Below the pieces are notes generated by a model. The model was not told where the DNA came from, did no database searches, and saw only the letters and a list, made by a program, of their open reading frames with translations. From NCBI GenBank assembly GCA_040752295.1, contig JBFMFE010000167.1, positions 1-17,103 on the forward strand: a stretch of 17,103 nucleotides of DNA, given 5' to 3'. This DNA is from JBFMFE01 sp040752295. GTDB taxonomy: Bacteria; UBP15; UBA6099; JBFMBQ01. Of this stretch, positions 1 to 6,771 are shown one piece after another (the stretch's first letter is position 1; every line of letters begins with the position of its first letter). The translations under genes and the position numbers were made by a program.

Positions 1-228
1 ATGGCGTAAAAGGGTTTTTTCAAACTCCGAAAATGCTTCGCTCAATACAAAAATCCTCAACACCCTGATCTACGCCCTTGCTCATGCCGCTTGATGACTG
101 TAGAATTTCTGCGAAAGTTCACAATTTGTAACTTATGTTTTAAATTGTTAAATTTATAATTTGCCATGAACAATTCACTTTCAGTAAACTCGTGCCCGTG
201 TGCGTGCCCGTGCCCGTAGAAATAATCA

Positions 229-654
229 ATGACCCATTTTGGCCATGATAAGCTCGAAGTATATCGGGCGGCTATTGATTTTGTGGCGGTTGCCGATAAC
301 ATAGTAGAGCGCCTGCCGCGAGGTAGATGCTATCTGGCGGATCAACTCCAGCGAGCCGCAACTTCAATTCCCTTGAATATAGCTGAGGGGGCAGGCGAGT
401 TCTCAAAGAAAGAGAAAGCAAGATTTTATCGTATTGCGAAACGTTCAGCCACTGAATGTTCAGCAATTGTGGATGTATCTCGGCGATTGCTGTTGGTGGA
501 CGAAAATGATGCCTCTGTCGCTTGTGAGCTGTTGCTTCGTATCGTATCTATGCTGGTCCGAATGATTCAAGGCTGCAATGATTCGGGCAGGGGCACGGGC
601 AGGGGCACGGGCACGGGCAGGGGCACGGGCAGGGGCACGGGCACGAGCAGGTAG
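229..654 (+). CDS. Four-helix-bundle protein (23S rRNA intervening-sequence / S23 family)
   Basis: A 141-residue protein. Residues 5-115 look like the four-helix-bundle family first found in intervening sequences of 23S rRNA genes and structurally related to Avd of diversity-generating retroelements. The signature block is at 46-82, with SIPLNIAEGAGEF followed by a charged helix and SATECSAIVDV. The molecular role of stand-alone members is unknown. Residues 119-141 form an unusual low-complexity tail of alternating RG, TG and GT, encoded directly by the hexamer repeat at 585-650, so the repeat has been captured as coding sequence. The core family normally stops near residue 115-120. There is no clear Shine-Dalgarno before ATG 229 and the upstream DNA is AT-rich, unlike its neighbours. 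The stop is TAG, the only TAG terminator of a recognised gene in the window. The family call is solid; the function is not known. Confidence 0.85.
   Translation: MTHFGHDKLEVYRAAIDFVAVADNIVERLPRGRCYLADQLQRAATSIPLNIAEGAGEFSKKEKARFYRIAKRSATECSAIVDVSRRLLLVDENDASVACELLLRIVSMLVRMIQGCNDSGRGTGRGTGTGRGTGRGTGTSR
585..650 (+). repeat. Hexamer tandem repeat GGGCA(G/C), 11 units
   Basis: Eleven consecutive 6-bp units. Writing G for GGGCAG and C for GGGCAC, the order is G C G C C G C G C C G, so there is a higher-order 30-bp period repeated twice; the last unit is GAGCAG. It encodes the C-terminal tail of the four-helix-bundle protein. The reverse complement of the same hexamer lies upstream of the gene at 189-217, and further copies occur at 5071-5082 and 12755-12781. 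Confidence 0.95.
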
Positions 655-714
655 TATATGAATTACAGTAGGGGAAAAGATTTTAGTGTATAAAATTTAC
701 GGCGAATTCAAGTG

Positions 715-742
715 ATGAAATGATTGAATTTCCATCTATACT
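715..742 (+). promoter_or_regulatory. Possible sigma70 promoter of the hybrid kinase
   Basis: TATACT at 737-742 is a good -10 match. ATGAAA at 715-720, 16 bp upstream, is a weak -35. The predicted start near 749 would give a leader of about 40 nt. The intergenic stretch 655-787 is AT-rich compared with the genes. Confidence 0.25.
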
Positions 743-787
743 TCACGTATCCCGGCGCAGCGAAGACGCTTTTACGACGGGGCAGTC

Positions 788-2395
788 ATGAAGGACGGAA
801 AGCCGACATACGAAGAGCTTAAGGCGCAGGCAGCCGAATTGAGGCTGAACGAAGAACGGCACAGAAACATCTTAAACAGCATGAACGACGCCGTGTTCGT
901 GCGCCTTCCGGAGGGGAGATTTCTTGAGTTCAACCAGGTCGCCTGCGAGCGGTACGGATACAGCCGCGACGAGCTTCTGCAAATGACCCCCATGGACCTG
1001 GACGTGCCGGAGCACGCGGCAATGGTGCCGGCGAGAACACGGATGATTTTAGAAAACGGAAAAGCCATATTCGAGACCGTTCACCGCACAAAGGACGGAA
1101 AAATAATACACGCTGAAATAAGCAGCCGCCCCATTATTTACAATAGAAAGCAGGCGATATTGAGCATCGTCCGGGACGTCAGCGAACGCAAACTCATGCA
1201 GAAGAACCTGGAGGAGGCGAAGGCGGAACTGGAAAAGACGACCGAGCAGCTGCTGCACGCGCAGAAAATGGAAGCTATCGGAAATCTTGCCGGCGGAATG
1301 GCGCACGAGTTCAACAACATAATCGCCACCATAAGCGGCACGGCGGAAATGCTTTTGAGAATCACGGGGCCGGCAACGGCAGGTCACTCAAAAGCGGAGC
1401 AGATACTGAAATCGTGCAGAAGAGCCAAAGCCCTTACCTCCAAACTCCTGACGTTCGCAAGAAAGGAAAAACTGCGCATAAAAACCACGTCGTTGAACGT
1501 CATCATCGCCGAGGTGGTGGAAATACTCAAAGGCACCATTTCAAAAAACATCAGAATCGAAACGGAATTGAGCGCCGACACGTGGCACGTCGCCGTTGAC
1601 GCAAACCAGATGATTCAGGCGCTGCTGAACGTCTGCATAAACGCCTGCGACGCGATGCCGGACGGCGGTCTGCTCAAAATACAGTCGCAGAACATTGAAC
1701 GCGGAGGAAAACAAACCGGGGCGGGCGGCGCCGGTCCGGGCAGGTTTTGCGCCGTCACCGTCAGCGACACCGGCAAGGGCATAGATAAAGACATCAGGGA
1801 AAAAATATTCGACCCGTTTTTCACGACCAAAGAAAGAAACAAAGGCTCGGGTCTGGGACTGTCCATCAGCCACGGAATAGTCAGGGCACACGATGGATTC
1901 ATCAGACTGGAAAGAACGGGAAAAAACGGAACGACGTTTAAAATACTCATGCCCGCCGCCGAACCGGACGCGCCGTCTTCCGAAACGGCGCCCGAAGAAA
2001 AACCCTCGAAGAAAGCCGGCGGAAGGATACTCGTGATTGACGACGATCGCGATTTTCTACAGATGGCTCAGGAAGCCCTCGAAATGGAAGGCTTCGACGT
2101 GACCGTCTCTCAATCCGGAAGAGAAGCCGTGGAGAAATACGGGAAGCACATGGATGAAATAGACATCGTCGTGCTTGATATGATGATGCCGGAAATGAGC
2201 GGCTCGGACGTCTTTCATTCTCTCAGGGAAATAAATCCCTCGGTGAACGTCGTCCTGTGTTCCGGCTACAGCATCGAGGGCGCCGCAACGCATCTGCTGA
2301 ACGACGGGGCGCTCTCTTTCATACAGAAGCCCTTCGATATTTCAGAGTTAAGCGAAGCGTTTTCGAAAATACTTCGCGGCGGCGGAAAAGAATAA
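788..2395 (+). CDS. PAS-domain hybrid sensor histidine kinase with C-terminal receiver
   Basis: A 535-residue soluble hybrid kinase with no membrane segment, so it probably senses a cytoplasmic signal. Order of parts: short N-terminal helix (5-25); PAS domain (about 25-135, with NSMNDAVFV and IVRDVSERK at its ends); coiled coil (136-160); HisKA with phospho-acceptor His173 in GGMAHEFNN; HATPase_c with N-box Asn281/Asn285 (NVCINACDAM), G1 DTGKG at 327-331, F-box FDPFFTTK (341-348) and G2 GSGLGL (353-358); a linker rich in Pro and Glu (390-410); then a receiver with acidic pocket Asp418-Asp420, phospho-acceptor Asp464 and Lys514. All residues needed for autophosphorylation and phosphotransfer are present. 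No response-regulator gene with a DNA-binding domain is adjacent, so the output partner is unknown. GGGG lies 5 nt before the ATG as a weak ribosome site. It is convergent with lysS, 44 nt away. Confidence 0.93.
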   Translation: MKDGKPTYEELKAQAAELRLNEERHRNILNSMNDAVFVRLPEGRFLEFNQVACERYGYSRDELLQMTPMDLDVPEHAAMVPARTRMILENGKAIFETVHRTKDGKIIHAEISSRPIIYNRKQAILSIVRDVSERKLMQKNLEEAKAELEKTTEQLLHAQKMEAIGNLAGGMAHEFNNIIATISGTAEMLLRITGPATAGHSKAEQILKSCRRAKALTSKLLTFARKEKLRIKTTSLNVIIAEVVEILKGTISKNIRIETELSADTWHVAVDANQMIQALLNVCINACDAMPDGGLLKIQSQNIERGGKQTGAGGAGPGRFCAVTVSDTGKGIDKDIREKIFDPFFTTKERNKGSGLGLSISHGIVRAHDGFIRLERTGKNGTTFKILMPAAEPDAPSSETAPEEKPSKKAGGRILVIDDDRDFLQMAQEALEMEGFDVTVSQSGREAVEKYGKHMDEIDIVVLDMMMPEMSGSDVFHSLREINPSVNVVLCSGYSIEGAATHLLNDGALSFIQKPFDISELSEAFSKILRGGGKE

Positions 2396-2439
2396 ACCAT
2401 AGTCAATCATGGATGGTGCAGCGAACGGTCCGGGTGGTA

Positions 2440-3897
2440 TCAGTCCCGCGGCTGTTCGGGGCGCAGGAGGGGGAAGAATATGACGTCGCGTATCGAGGGG
2501 GAATCGGTGAGCAGCATCACGAGCCTGTCCATGCCGATGCCGAGTCCGCCCGTGGGTGGCAGCCCGTATTCGAGCGCTGTGAGGAAATCGCGGTCGAAGG
2601 CGTGGGCTTCGGCGTCGCCGCCGCGGCGGAGTTCTTCCTGGTGCTCGAAGCGCAGTTTCTGTTCCACGGGGTCGGTAAGCTCGGAAAAGGCGTTCGCGAC
2701 TTCGAAACCGTGGACGTACAGTTCGAACCGTTCGGTGAGGAGTGGTTGGTCGTCGCGCCTGCGGGCGAGGGGCGAGATTTCGACGGGGTAATCGAGAATG
2801 AAGACGGGCTGGACGAGGTGCGGCTCGACGAGCGTGGAGAACAGGCGGTCGAGTATTTTTCCGCGTTTTTCGCCCGGGTCGCACTGTACGCCCGCGCCGC
2901 GCGCGAGCGCCCCCAGTTCCTCCGCGCCGGCGTCAAGCTCCGGTTCGAGTCCGGCGTACTCCTTCACCGCGCCCAGCCACGTGATGCGCTTCCACGGGCG
3001 CGCGAAATCGAGCTTCGAACCCTGGTATTCGACCGTCGTCCCCCCGCACACTTCATTCACGACGGAGAAAACAAGCTCCTCGGTCAGTTCCATCATGTCG
3101 TTGTAGTCGGCGTAAGCCTGGTACAGTTCGAGCATCGTGAACTCGGGATTGTGCTTCGTTGAAACGCCCTCGTTTCTGAAATTGCGGTTGATCTCGAAAA
3201 TCTTCTCGAATCCGCCGACGGCGAGGCGCTTCAGGTAAAGCTCGGGCGCCACGCGCAGAAAAAGCTCGACGTCGAGCGCGTTGTGGTGCGTGACGAACGG
3301 GCGCGCGAGCGCTCCGCCGGGCACCGGCTGCATCATCGGGGTTTCGACTTCCATGAAGCCCCGCGATTCGAGCAGATTCCTGATACAGCGGATGATGCGC
3401 GAGCGGAGGGCGAAGTTCGCCTTCACACCGGGGTTGGCGGCGAGGTCCAGGTACCGTCTTCGGTAGCGCAGTTCCACGTCGCGGAGTCCGTGGAATTTTT
3501 CCGGCGGGTCGCGGAGCGCCTTGGTGAGGATTTCGAAGTCGTCCACGAGCACCGATATTTCGCCGCGCCTCGTTTTGAAGACGCTTCCCCGAACGCCCAC
3601 TATGTCCCCGACGTCCACGAGTGAGAGGAGATCGAACTTTTCCCCGCCGAGGTGATCGGCTTTAAGATAAATCTGAATCTTTCCCGAGTCGTCAACAAGG
3701 TCGGCGAAGACCGCCTTTCCGTGACCGCGCAGCGCCTTCACGCGACCCGCGACGGCGACCTCTGCGAGTGTGTCCCACCGTTGAACGACCTCGGCGGCGG
3801 AGTGGGTCCGGGGGAACCTTTTCCGATAGGGCTGAATGCCCCTCTCCCTCAGGAGCCTCGCCGTTTCGAGCCTGCGGGACACGTCGCCGGGTTCCAT
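2440..3897 (-). CDS. lysS: Lysyl-tRNA synthetase, class II
   Basis: A 485-residue enzyme that charges tRNA-Lys with lysine using ATP in the cytoplasm. An N-terminal OB-fold anticodon-binding domain covers about residues 45-145 (VAGRVKALRGHGKAVFADL). The class II catalytic core follows: motif 1 around 161-194, ending in VETPMMQPVPGGA; motif 2 at 231-262 (FEINRNFRNEGVSTKHNPEF); motif 3 at 450-472 (GGLGIGMDRLVML, with Arg458). Length and motif order match bacterial LysS, and the HNPEFT segment distinguishes it from aspartyl and asparaginyl enzymes. It lies 87 nt downstream of greA on the same strand, a common bacterial pairing, and is probably co-transcribed. Ribosome-site sequence before the ATG is poor. 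The stop is TGA. Confidence 0.97.
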   Translation of the reverse strand: MEPGDVSRRLETARLLRERGIQPYRKRFPRTHSAAEVVQRWDTLAEVAVAGRVKALRGHGKAVFADLVDDSGKIQIYLKADHLGGEKFDLLSLVDVGDIVGVRGSVFKTRRGEISVLVDDFEILTKALRDPPEKFHGLRDVELRYRRRYLDLAANPGVKANFALRSRIIRCIRNLLESRGFMEVETPMMQPVPGGALARPFVTHHNALDVELFLRVAPELYLKRLAVGGFEKIFEINRNFRNEGVSTKHNPEFTMLELYQAYADYNDMMELTEELVFSVVNEVCGGTTVEYQGSKLDFARPWKRITWLGAVKEYAGLEPELDAGAEELGALARGAGVQCDPGEKRGKILDRLFSTLVEPHLVQPVFILDYPVEISPLARRRDDQPLLTERFELYVHGFEVANAFSELTDPVEQKLRFEHQEELRRGGDAEAHAFDRDFLTALEYGLPPTGGLGIGMDRLVMLLTDSPSIRDVIFFPLLRPEQPRD

Positions 3898-3984
3898 TCG
3901 GTGAGACCTGCGCCCGGAGATAGCGGGCTTCGTTCCGCGTTCACGCGGCGCGGACGCGGCGCGAAGAACGGACCGCCGCCCGGG

Positions 3985-4470
3985 TCATCCTTTTTTTATC
4001 GAGAGGATGAGGTATTTCGCCTTCCCCGCCGGTGTTACGACGTCCACGTAATCTCCCTTTTTCAGTCTCATCAGCGCCCTGCCCACCGGGGAGACGTCCG
4101 ATATCTTGTTGCTGGCGGGGTCGGACTCCATCGTGGAGAGAATCGTGTACTCTTCTTCCGTCTTCGCCTTGAGGTTTCTCACGCGCACCTTCGAGCCGAT
4201 GCCCACCCTGTCCGTGCTGATCTCGGACGGGGACAGCACGCGGCACTTCTGGATTATGCTCTCGAATGCGGCGATCCTGCTTTCGAGCATCGCCTGGTCC
4301 TTCTTTATCTCCTCGTACTCGGGGTCCTCTGTGACCTCGCCCCTCTTTTGTATGTTCGCCATGCGCTCGCGTATCTCGGCGCGGTGGTCGCGCTTCAGGT
4401 GTTCAATCTCCCTGAGCAGCTTTTCATGACCCTCGGGCGTGAGTATCGTCAACTCGTCCTGGTTTTCCAT
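3985..4470 (-). CDS. greA: Transcription elongation factor GreA
   Basis: A 161-residue factor that enters the RNA polymerase secondary channel and stimulates cleavage of backtracked transcripts. The N-terminal antiparallel coiled coil spans about residues 12-78 and the FKBP-like C-terminal domain about 85-158 (ISDVSPVGRALMRLKKGDYV). At the coiled-coil tip, where GreA normally reads GDLxENAEY, this protein has GEVTEDPEY (44-52). The usual Asp is therefore Glu45, while the second acidic residue, Glu48, is kept. Two acidic residues remain for metal binding, so activity is likely. An excellent ribosome site, GGAGGAGG at 4475-4482, precedes ATG 4470. It is the first gene of a greA-lysS operon. Confidence 0.95.
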   Translation of the reverse strand: MENQDELTILTPEGHEKLLREIEHLKRDHRAEIRERMANIQKRGEVTEDPEYEEIKKDQAMLESRIAAFESIIQKCRVLSPSEISTDRVGIGSKVRVRNLKAKTEEEYTILSTMESDPASNKISDVSPVGRALMRLKKGDYVDVVTPAGKAKYLILSIKKG

Positions 4471-4504
4471 TCATCCTCCTCCGTTTCCATGCAACGGTTA
4501 CGTA

Positions 4505-4533
4505 ATTGTATGAACCGTCGGCTCGCGTGTCAA
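4505..4533 (-). promoter_or_regulatory. Strong sigma70-type promoter of greA-lysS
   Basis: On the minus strand TTGACA (4533-4528) is a perfect -35. It is followed by exactly 17 bp and TACAAT (4510-4505) as -10. Transcription should start near 4498, giving a leader under 30 nt that contains the GGAGGAGG ribosome site. Confidence 0.75.
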
Positions 4534-4665
4534 CCGGCGGCTCGGCGCCGGTCGGAACCGCGTGGGGGAGTTGCGGAAAAAAGGGCTTTGTTATCCCCAT
4601 TTTTTGCGAAAGGCATAACGTTCGCGCACGATGCGGTTTTTTCGCCCGGTTCAATATTTTCAAGA

Positions 4666-4694
4666 TTGCCGTCCGCCGCGCCATGGTGTAGAAT
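4666..4694 (+). promoter_or_regulatory. Sigma70-type promoter of the CBM48 gene
   Basis: TTGCCG at 4666-4671, a 17-bp spacer and TAGAAT at 4689-4694 form a plausible promoter about 40 bp before the CBM48 start codon. The stretch 4534-4665 between the two divergent promoters has no ORF of note. Confidence 0.5.
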
Positions 4695-4733
4695 TGACGC
4701 GGTCGTAAAAACAACAACGGGACGGTGAGGAAA

Positions 4734-5015
4734 ATGGGGAAAAAGACGGAAAAGGTCAAAACCGTAACGTTCAGGCTGGCCGGCGCGCCGCGCGGCGCCA
4801 AAAAGATATTTCTCGCCGGCGCCTTCAACAACTGGTCAACCGACGCCGACCGTATGACAAAGGACGCGAAGGGCGTATGGACCAGGACAAAACGCCTCGC
4901 GCCGGGAACCTACGAATACAAGTTCGTGGTGGACGGCGAATGGATAACCGACCCCGAATGCGCCGAAACCGTGTTCAACGAGCACGGCACTCTCAACAGC
5001 GTGATAAGGGTGTGA
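4734..5015 (+). CDS. Stand-alone CBM48 / AMPK-type glycogen-binding domain protein
   Basis: A 93-residue protein that is a single carbohydrate-binding domain of the CBM48 (isoamylase N-terminal / AMPK-beta) type. After a basic N-terminus, residues 11-93 give the immunoglobulin-like fold with conserved marks: FLAGAFNNW (26-34), GVW (47-49) and YEYKFVVDGEW (60-70) followed by DP. Trp34, Trp49 and Trp70 are candidates for glucan contacts. There is no catalytic domain and no signal peptide, so it is presumably cytoplasmic and may target glycogen or act as an adaptor; its partner is not visible here. ATG 4734 is chosen. An in-frame GTG at 4725 would add three residues but would remove the GGTGAGG (4724-4730) that looks like the ribosome site. 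That site is close to the ATG (3 nt), so the start is not fully certain. Confidence 0.85.
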   Translation: MGKKTEKVKTVTFRLAGAPRGAKKIFLAGAFNNWSTDADRMTKDAKGVWTRTKRLAPGTYEYKFVVDGEWITDPECAETVFNEHGTLNSVIRV

Positions 5016-5077
5016 CCCGCGCCATGCCGCCCGGTTGATTCAGGTGCGGCGCGAGGGGACGTTGATCATCGGGCACG

Positions 5078-5128
5078 GGCAGCCGGTGCGCCCGGCGGGC
5101 ATCCGACGGACGCGCTACCTCGGCTGCC
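5078..5128. other. Hairpin-forming intergenic segment between convergent genes
   Basis: GGCAGCCG (5078-5085) and CGGCTGCC (5121-5128) form a perfect 8-bp inverted repeat around a 35-nt GC-rich loop. It lies between the convergent CBM48 and MarC genes and could help end transcription. There is no T-run, so a standard intrinsic terminator is not supported. Two hexamer units, GGGCACGGGCAG, lie at 5071-5082. Confidence 0.3.
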
Positions 5129-5156
5129 TTCCGCGCCCGCCGTCCCGGACGTTTCG

Positions 5157-5221
5157 ATCAGCCCGCGTTCACGACCAGAATTATCTGAACAATCCGGACT
5201 TCATCAGACCGCGTTCACGAC
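5157..5221. repeat. 19-bp direct repeat overlapping the MarC gene 3' end
   Basis: ATCAGCCCGCGTTCACGAC (5157-5175) is repeated as ATCAGACCGCGTTCACGAC (5203-5221), with one mismatch and a 46-bp period. The second copy contains the MarC stop codon and its last codons. It looks like a local duplication of the gene's end. Confidence 0.7.
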
Positions 5222-5791
5222 GAGGAGTATCCCCTTGCGCACAAGCATCACCCCGTACGCGCAGAGGATGATCGCCATGATCTTGGACAGCGCCCTCGCC
5301 CCGCCGGCGCCTATCAGCCGCACCACGCCGTCCGAGAACAGAAACACAAGCCCGGCGATGATAAAGTTCAGCGCGATCGAAGCCGCTGCCGCCGCGCCGT
5401 ACGGCTTTATCGTTATCAGCGCCGTGGCGAGAACGGCGGGACCCGCGAGCAGAGGGGTGCCGAGGGGGACGATGCCCGCGGCAGGGTCGGCGGCGGCTCT
5501 CGGCTTTTCGCGCGACACTATGTCGAGTGACGCGAGTATGAGAATGACCGCCCCGCCCGCGATCATGAAATCGTAAAGCTCGACGCCGAGAAAGTCGAAG
5601 ACCGCCCCGCCCGCCGCGGCGAACGCGAACGTGACGATGAGCGCCGTCACGATGCTCTGCGCCACGATTTTCCTGCGCGCCCGCGGCGTCATACCCGCCG
5701 TGAGCGCGATGAAAAACGGCGCGACCCCGACCGCGTCAACCGCCACGAACATCGGTATGAAAGCCCTCAGAAACATGTCGAGAAATTCCAT
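5204..5791 (-). CDS. MarC family integral membrane protein (UPF0056)
   Basis: A 195-residue, very hydrophobic protein with about six predicted membrane helices (roughly 7-30, 43-67, 70-92, 110-130, 135-155 and 168-194). Family marks are the N-terminal DAVGVAPFFIALTAGM (19-34) and the PLGTPLLAGPAV block at 109-120. The MarC family was once linked to multiple antibiotic resistance, but that link was not upheld; the transported substrate, if any, is unknown. The start has a purine-rich ribosome site, GGGGGAGG, 3 nt before the ATG. The gene is monocistronic here, convergent with the CBM48 gene, with a weak promoter upstream at 5824-5851. Confidence 0.9.
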   Translation of the reverse strand: MEFLDMFLRAFIPMFVAVDAVGVAPFFIALTAGMTPRARRKIVAQSIVTALIVTFAFAAAGGAVFDFLGVELYDFMIAGGAVILILASLDIVSREKPRAAADPAAGIVPLGTPLLAGPAVLATALITIKPYGAAAAASIALNFIIAGLVFLFSDGVVRLIGAGGARALSKIMAIILCAYGVMLVRKGILLVVNAV

Positions 5792-5823
5792 TGTCCTCCC
5801 CCGCCTTCCGCCATGCTCCGCTT

Positions 5824-5851
5824 ATTTTAGCCCGGAATTGATGCAATTTAA
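5824..5851 (-). promoter_or_regulatory. Possible promoter of the MarC-family gene
   Basis: On the minus strand TTAAAT (5851-5846), a 16-bp spacer and TAAAAT (5829-5824) sit about 33 bp before the start codon. The -10 is good and the -35 is poor. Confidence 0.3.
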
Positions 5852-6159
5852 CACCACACCGCCCGGTAAAATCAACCCGGAGTGAATAATCAGGTCAGGC
5901 ACAACACGTCGGGAGCACTGGAAAGAAATCGCGGATTGTAAAATATCAATGCGTATCCAAGCCACCATTTTTTTCCCGTGTTCCGCCGTTTATTGCCGCG
6001 CTTGCGGAAACGATGGAGAGGGAAGAGGTTCTCTGGAAAGAAAACGCTTCACGAGTTAAAATGCTACAGTACGAAAGACGGAGCCGCCCATTAAATATCG
6101 CTTTGGGATTCTTGAACAATGCGTGGGCGGACAACTCTCAAAAGATGGAGATGATATAG
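5852..6159. other. Stretch without a confident gene
   Basis: No ORF here is convincing. On the plus strand an open frame runs from about 5890 to a TAG at 6157-6159, immediately before the antitoxin-like start codon. It includes the peptide ALAETMEREEVLWKENAS and could be the decayed end of a gene co-transcribed with the antitoxin. It lacks a good start codon and no family was recognised. Short minus-strand ORFs here are judged spurious. Confidence 0.4.
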
Positions 6160-6530
6160 ATGTATAAGACCGTAAACGGCATTTTAACCCCCGACGGGAA
6201 GCTCTCCTTAGTGCACTATTTCGTAAATACTCTAACGTATTCTGCGCGAAGCGCCTTGGAGTGCGGTGTGTGAACACCGCCTTGACTATCGGAGATGAAG
6301 GCGGCGATGGCTCGCCGCAGTCCAGGGAGGCTTCGCCTCTGAAAATACGTTAGCGAATTTATGAAGTGATACACTTAGAAGACGAATCACTTCCGGACTT
6401 CCCCATGGAGGTTATGGTGACATTTGTAAAGCCTTTTTCGGAGCCGGAATTATCAGATATAGGAAATTACAGCGGAGACCTGATTTCCTATGAGGAAAAA
6501 TTAGCAAAAGGAGAAATCAGTTGGAAATAA
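6160..6530 (+). pseudogene. Antitoxin-like small protein gene, split by a MITE
   Basis: The reading frame starts at ATG 6160 (GGAG at 6147-6150 as ribosome site) with MYKTVNGILTPDGKLSL, then is cut by an insertion at 6211. It resumes at 6378 in the form EDESLPDFPMEVMVTF and ends with TAA at 6528-6530. Deleting the insertion and one copy of its TTA duplication restores a continuous 67-codon gene. As it stands translation would stop at a TGA inside the element after about 37 residues. The pattern (short N-terminal strand, Leu-Pro-Asp-Phe-Pro, then a V-V-T-F strand and an acidic tail ending EEKLAKGEISWK) resembles the small antitoxins found next to PIN or RelE-type toxins, but no toxin gene adjoins. 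The antitoxin role is therefore a guess; the interruption is directly seen. Confidence 0.7.
6211..6374. mobile_element. 164-bp MITE with 31-bp-class terminal inverted repeats
   Basis: The left end (from 6208) and right end (to 6377) form a 34-nt inverted repeat, 26 of 34 matching, with CTAACGTATT identical at the inner edge. The element is flanked by TTA on both sides (6208-6210 and 6375-6377); the duplication could be read as TA, TTA or CTTA, all giving the same restored sequence. The interior has four perfect hairpins: GCGC-GAA-GCGC, GCGGTGT/ACACCGC, GCGGCGA/TCGCCGC and GAGGC-TTC-GCCTC. It has no coding capacity, so it must have been moved by a transposase encoded elsewhere. Confidence 0.85.
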
Positions 6531-6556
6531 AACGCGGCGAAATAATTTTTCGGTGG

Positions 6557-6575
6557 GACAGGCATCTTGCCTGTC
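6557..6575. repeat. Perfect hairpin GACAGGC-N5-GCCTGTC
   Basis: A 7-bp perfect inverted repeat with loop ATCTT, 27 nt after the antitoxin-like stop. No T-run follows on either strand, so it is better called a short palindromic repeat than a terminator. The same GACAGGC / GCCTGTC words recur in the repeat-rich gap near 11650-11850. Confidence 0.6.
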
Positions 6576-6620
6576 AGAAAAAAACTCCATTTTTGCAAAA
6601 CTTGCGCTGTAGTGTTAATT

Positions 6621-6678
6621 CCCGGCTCAAGCAATCTGGATCGGCACCGCTGACTCCATGCCCTGGCATGGAGCCGGG
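6621..6678. other. Structured non-coding segment with nested stems
   Basis: CTCCATGC (6654-6661) and GCATGGAG (6666-6673) form an 8-bp stem with loop CCTG. CCCGGCT (6621-6627) can pair with AGCCGGG (6672-6678) as an alternative outer stem sharing two bases. A further hairpin CCGGAT/ATCCGG lies at 6751-6767. It may be a transcribed leader, a repeat or a terminator-like structure; nothing identifies a known riboswitch. Confidence 0.35.
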
Positions 6679-6771
6679 ACTGGTGTGAGCCTGATTACAA
6701 AGAAAGCTTGATTCCGCGGATTAGTGGGATTCACACCCGGTGCGATTTCCCCGGATGAATAATCCGGTCGG

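Larger units (their letters stand above)
172..664. mobile_element. Putative inverted-repeat-bounded unit carrying a four-helix-bundle gene
   Basis: Positions 172-200 and 636-664 are equal-length (29 nt) imperfect inverted repeats, about 20 of 29 matching. Both begin AATTCA and both end with the 12-mer CTCGTGCCCGTG when read inward. Inside each arm the sequence continues as GTGCCC-type hexamers (to 219 on the left; 585-650 on the right, inverted). The only gene inside is the four-helix-bundle ORF. No transposase and no clear target duplication is visible; CAGTA occurs near both ends (182-186 and 666-670) but is too short to rely on. Mobility is an inference from this architecture. Confidence 0.4.

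Noticed and set aside
585..650. Hexamer array considered as a CRISPR-like or origin iteron array
   Set aside because: There are no spacers, the unit is only 6 bp, and it is translated in frame; no replication gene or AT-rich unwinding element adjoins.
2257..3162. A 301-codon plus-strand open frame
   Set aside because: It is antisense to lysS, which has all class II motifs; it starts inside the kinase receiver domain.
5035..5271. Plus-strand ORF of 78 codons between the CBM48 and MarC genes
   Set aside because: It overlaps the 3' end of the MarC gene, is Arg/Pro-rich and has no ribosome site.
6557..6575. Hairpin considered as an intrinsic terminator
   Set aside because: The stem is perfect but is followed by A-rich, not T-rich, sequence on the plus strand and by CCACCG on the minus strand.
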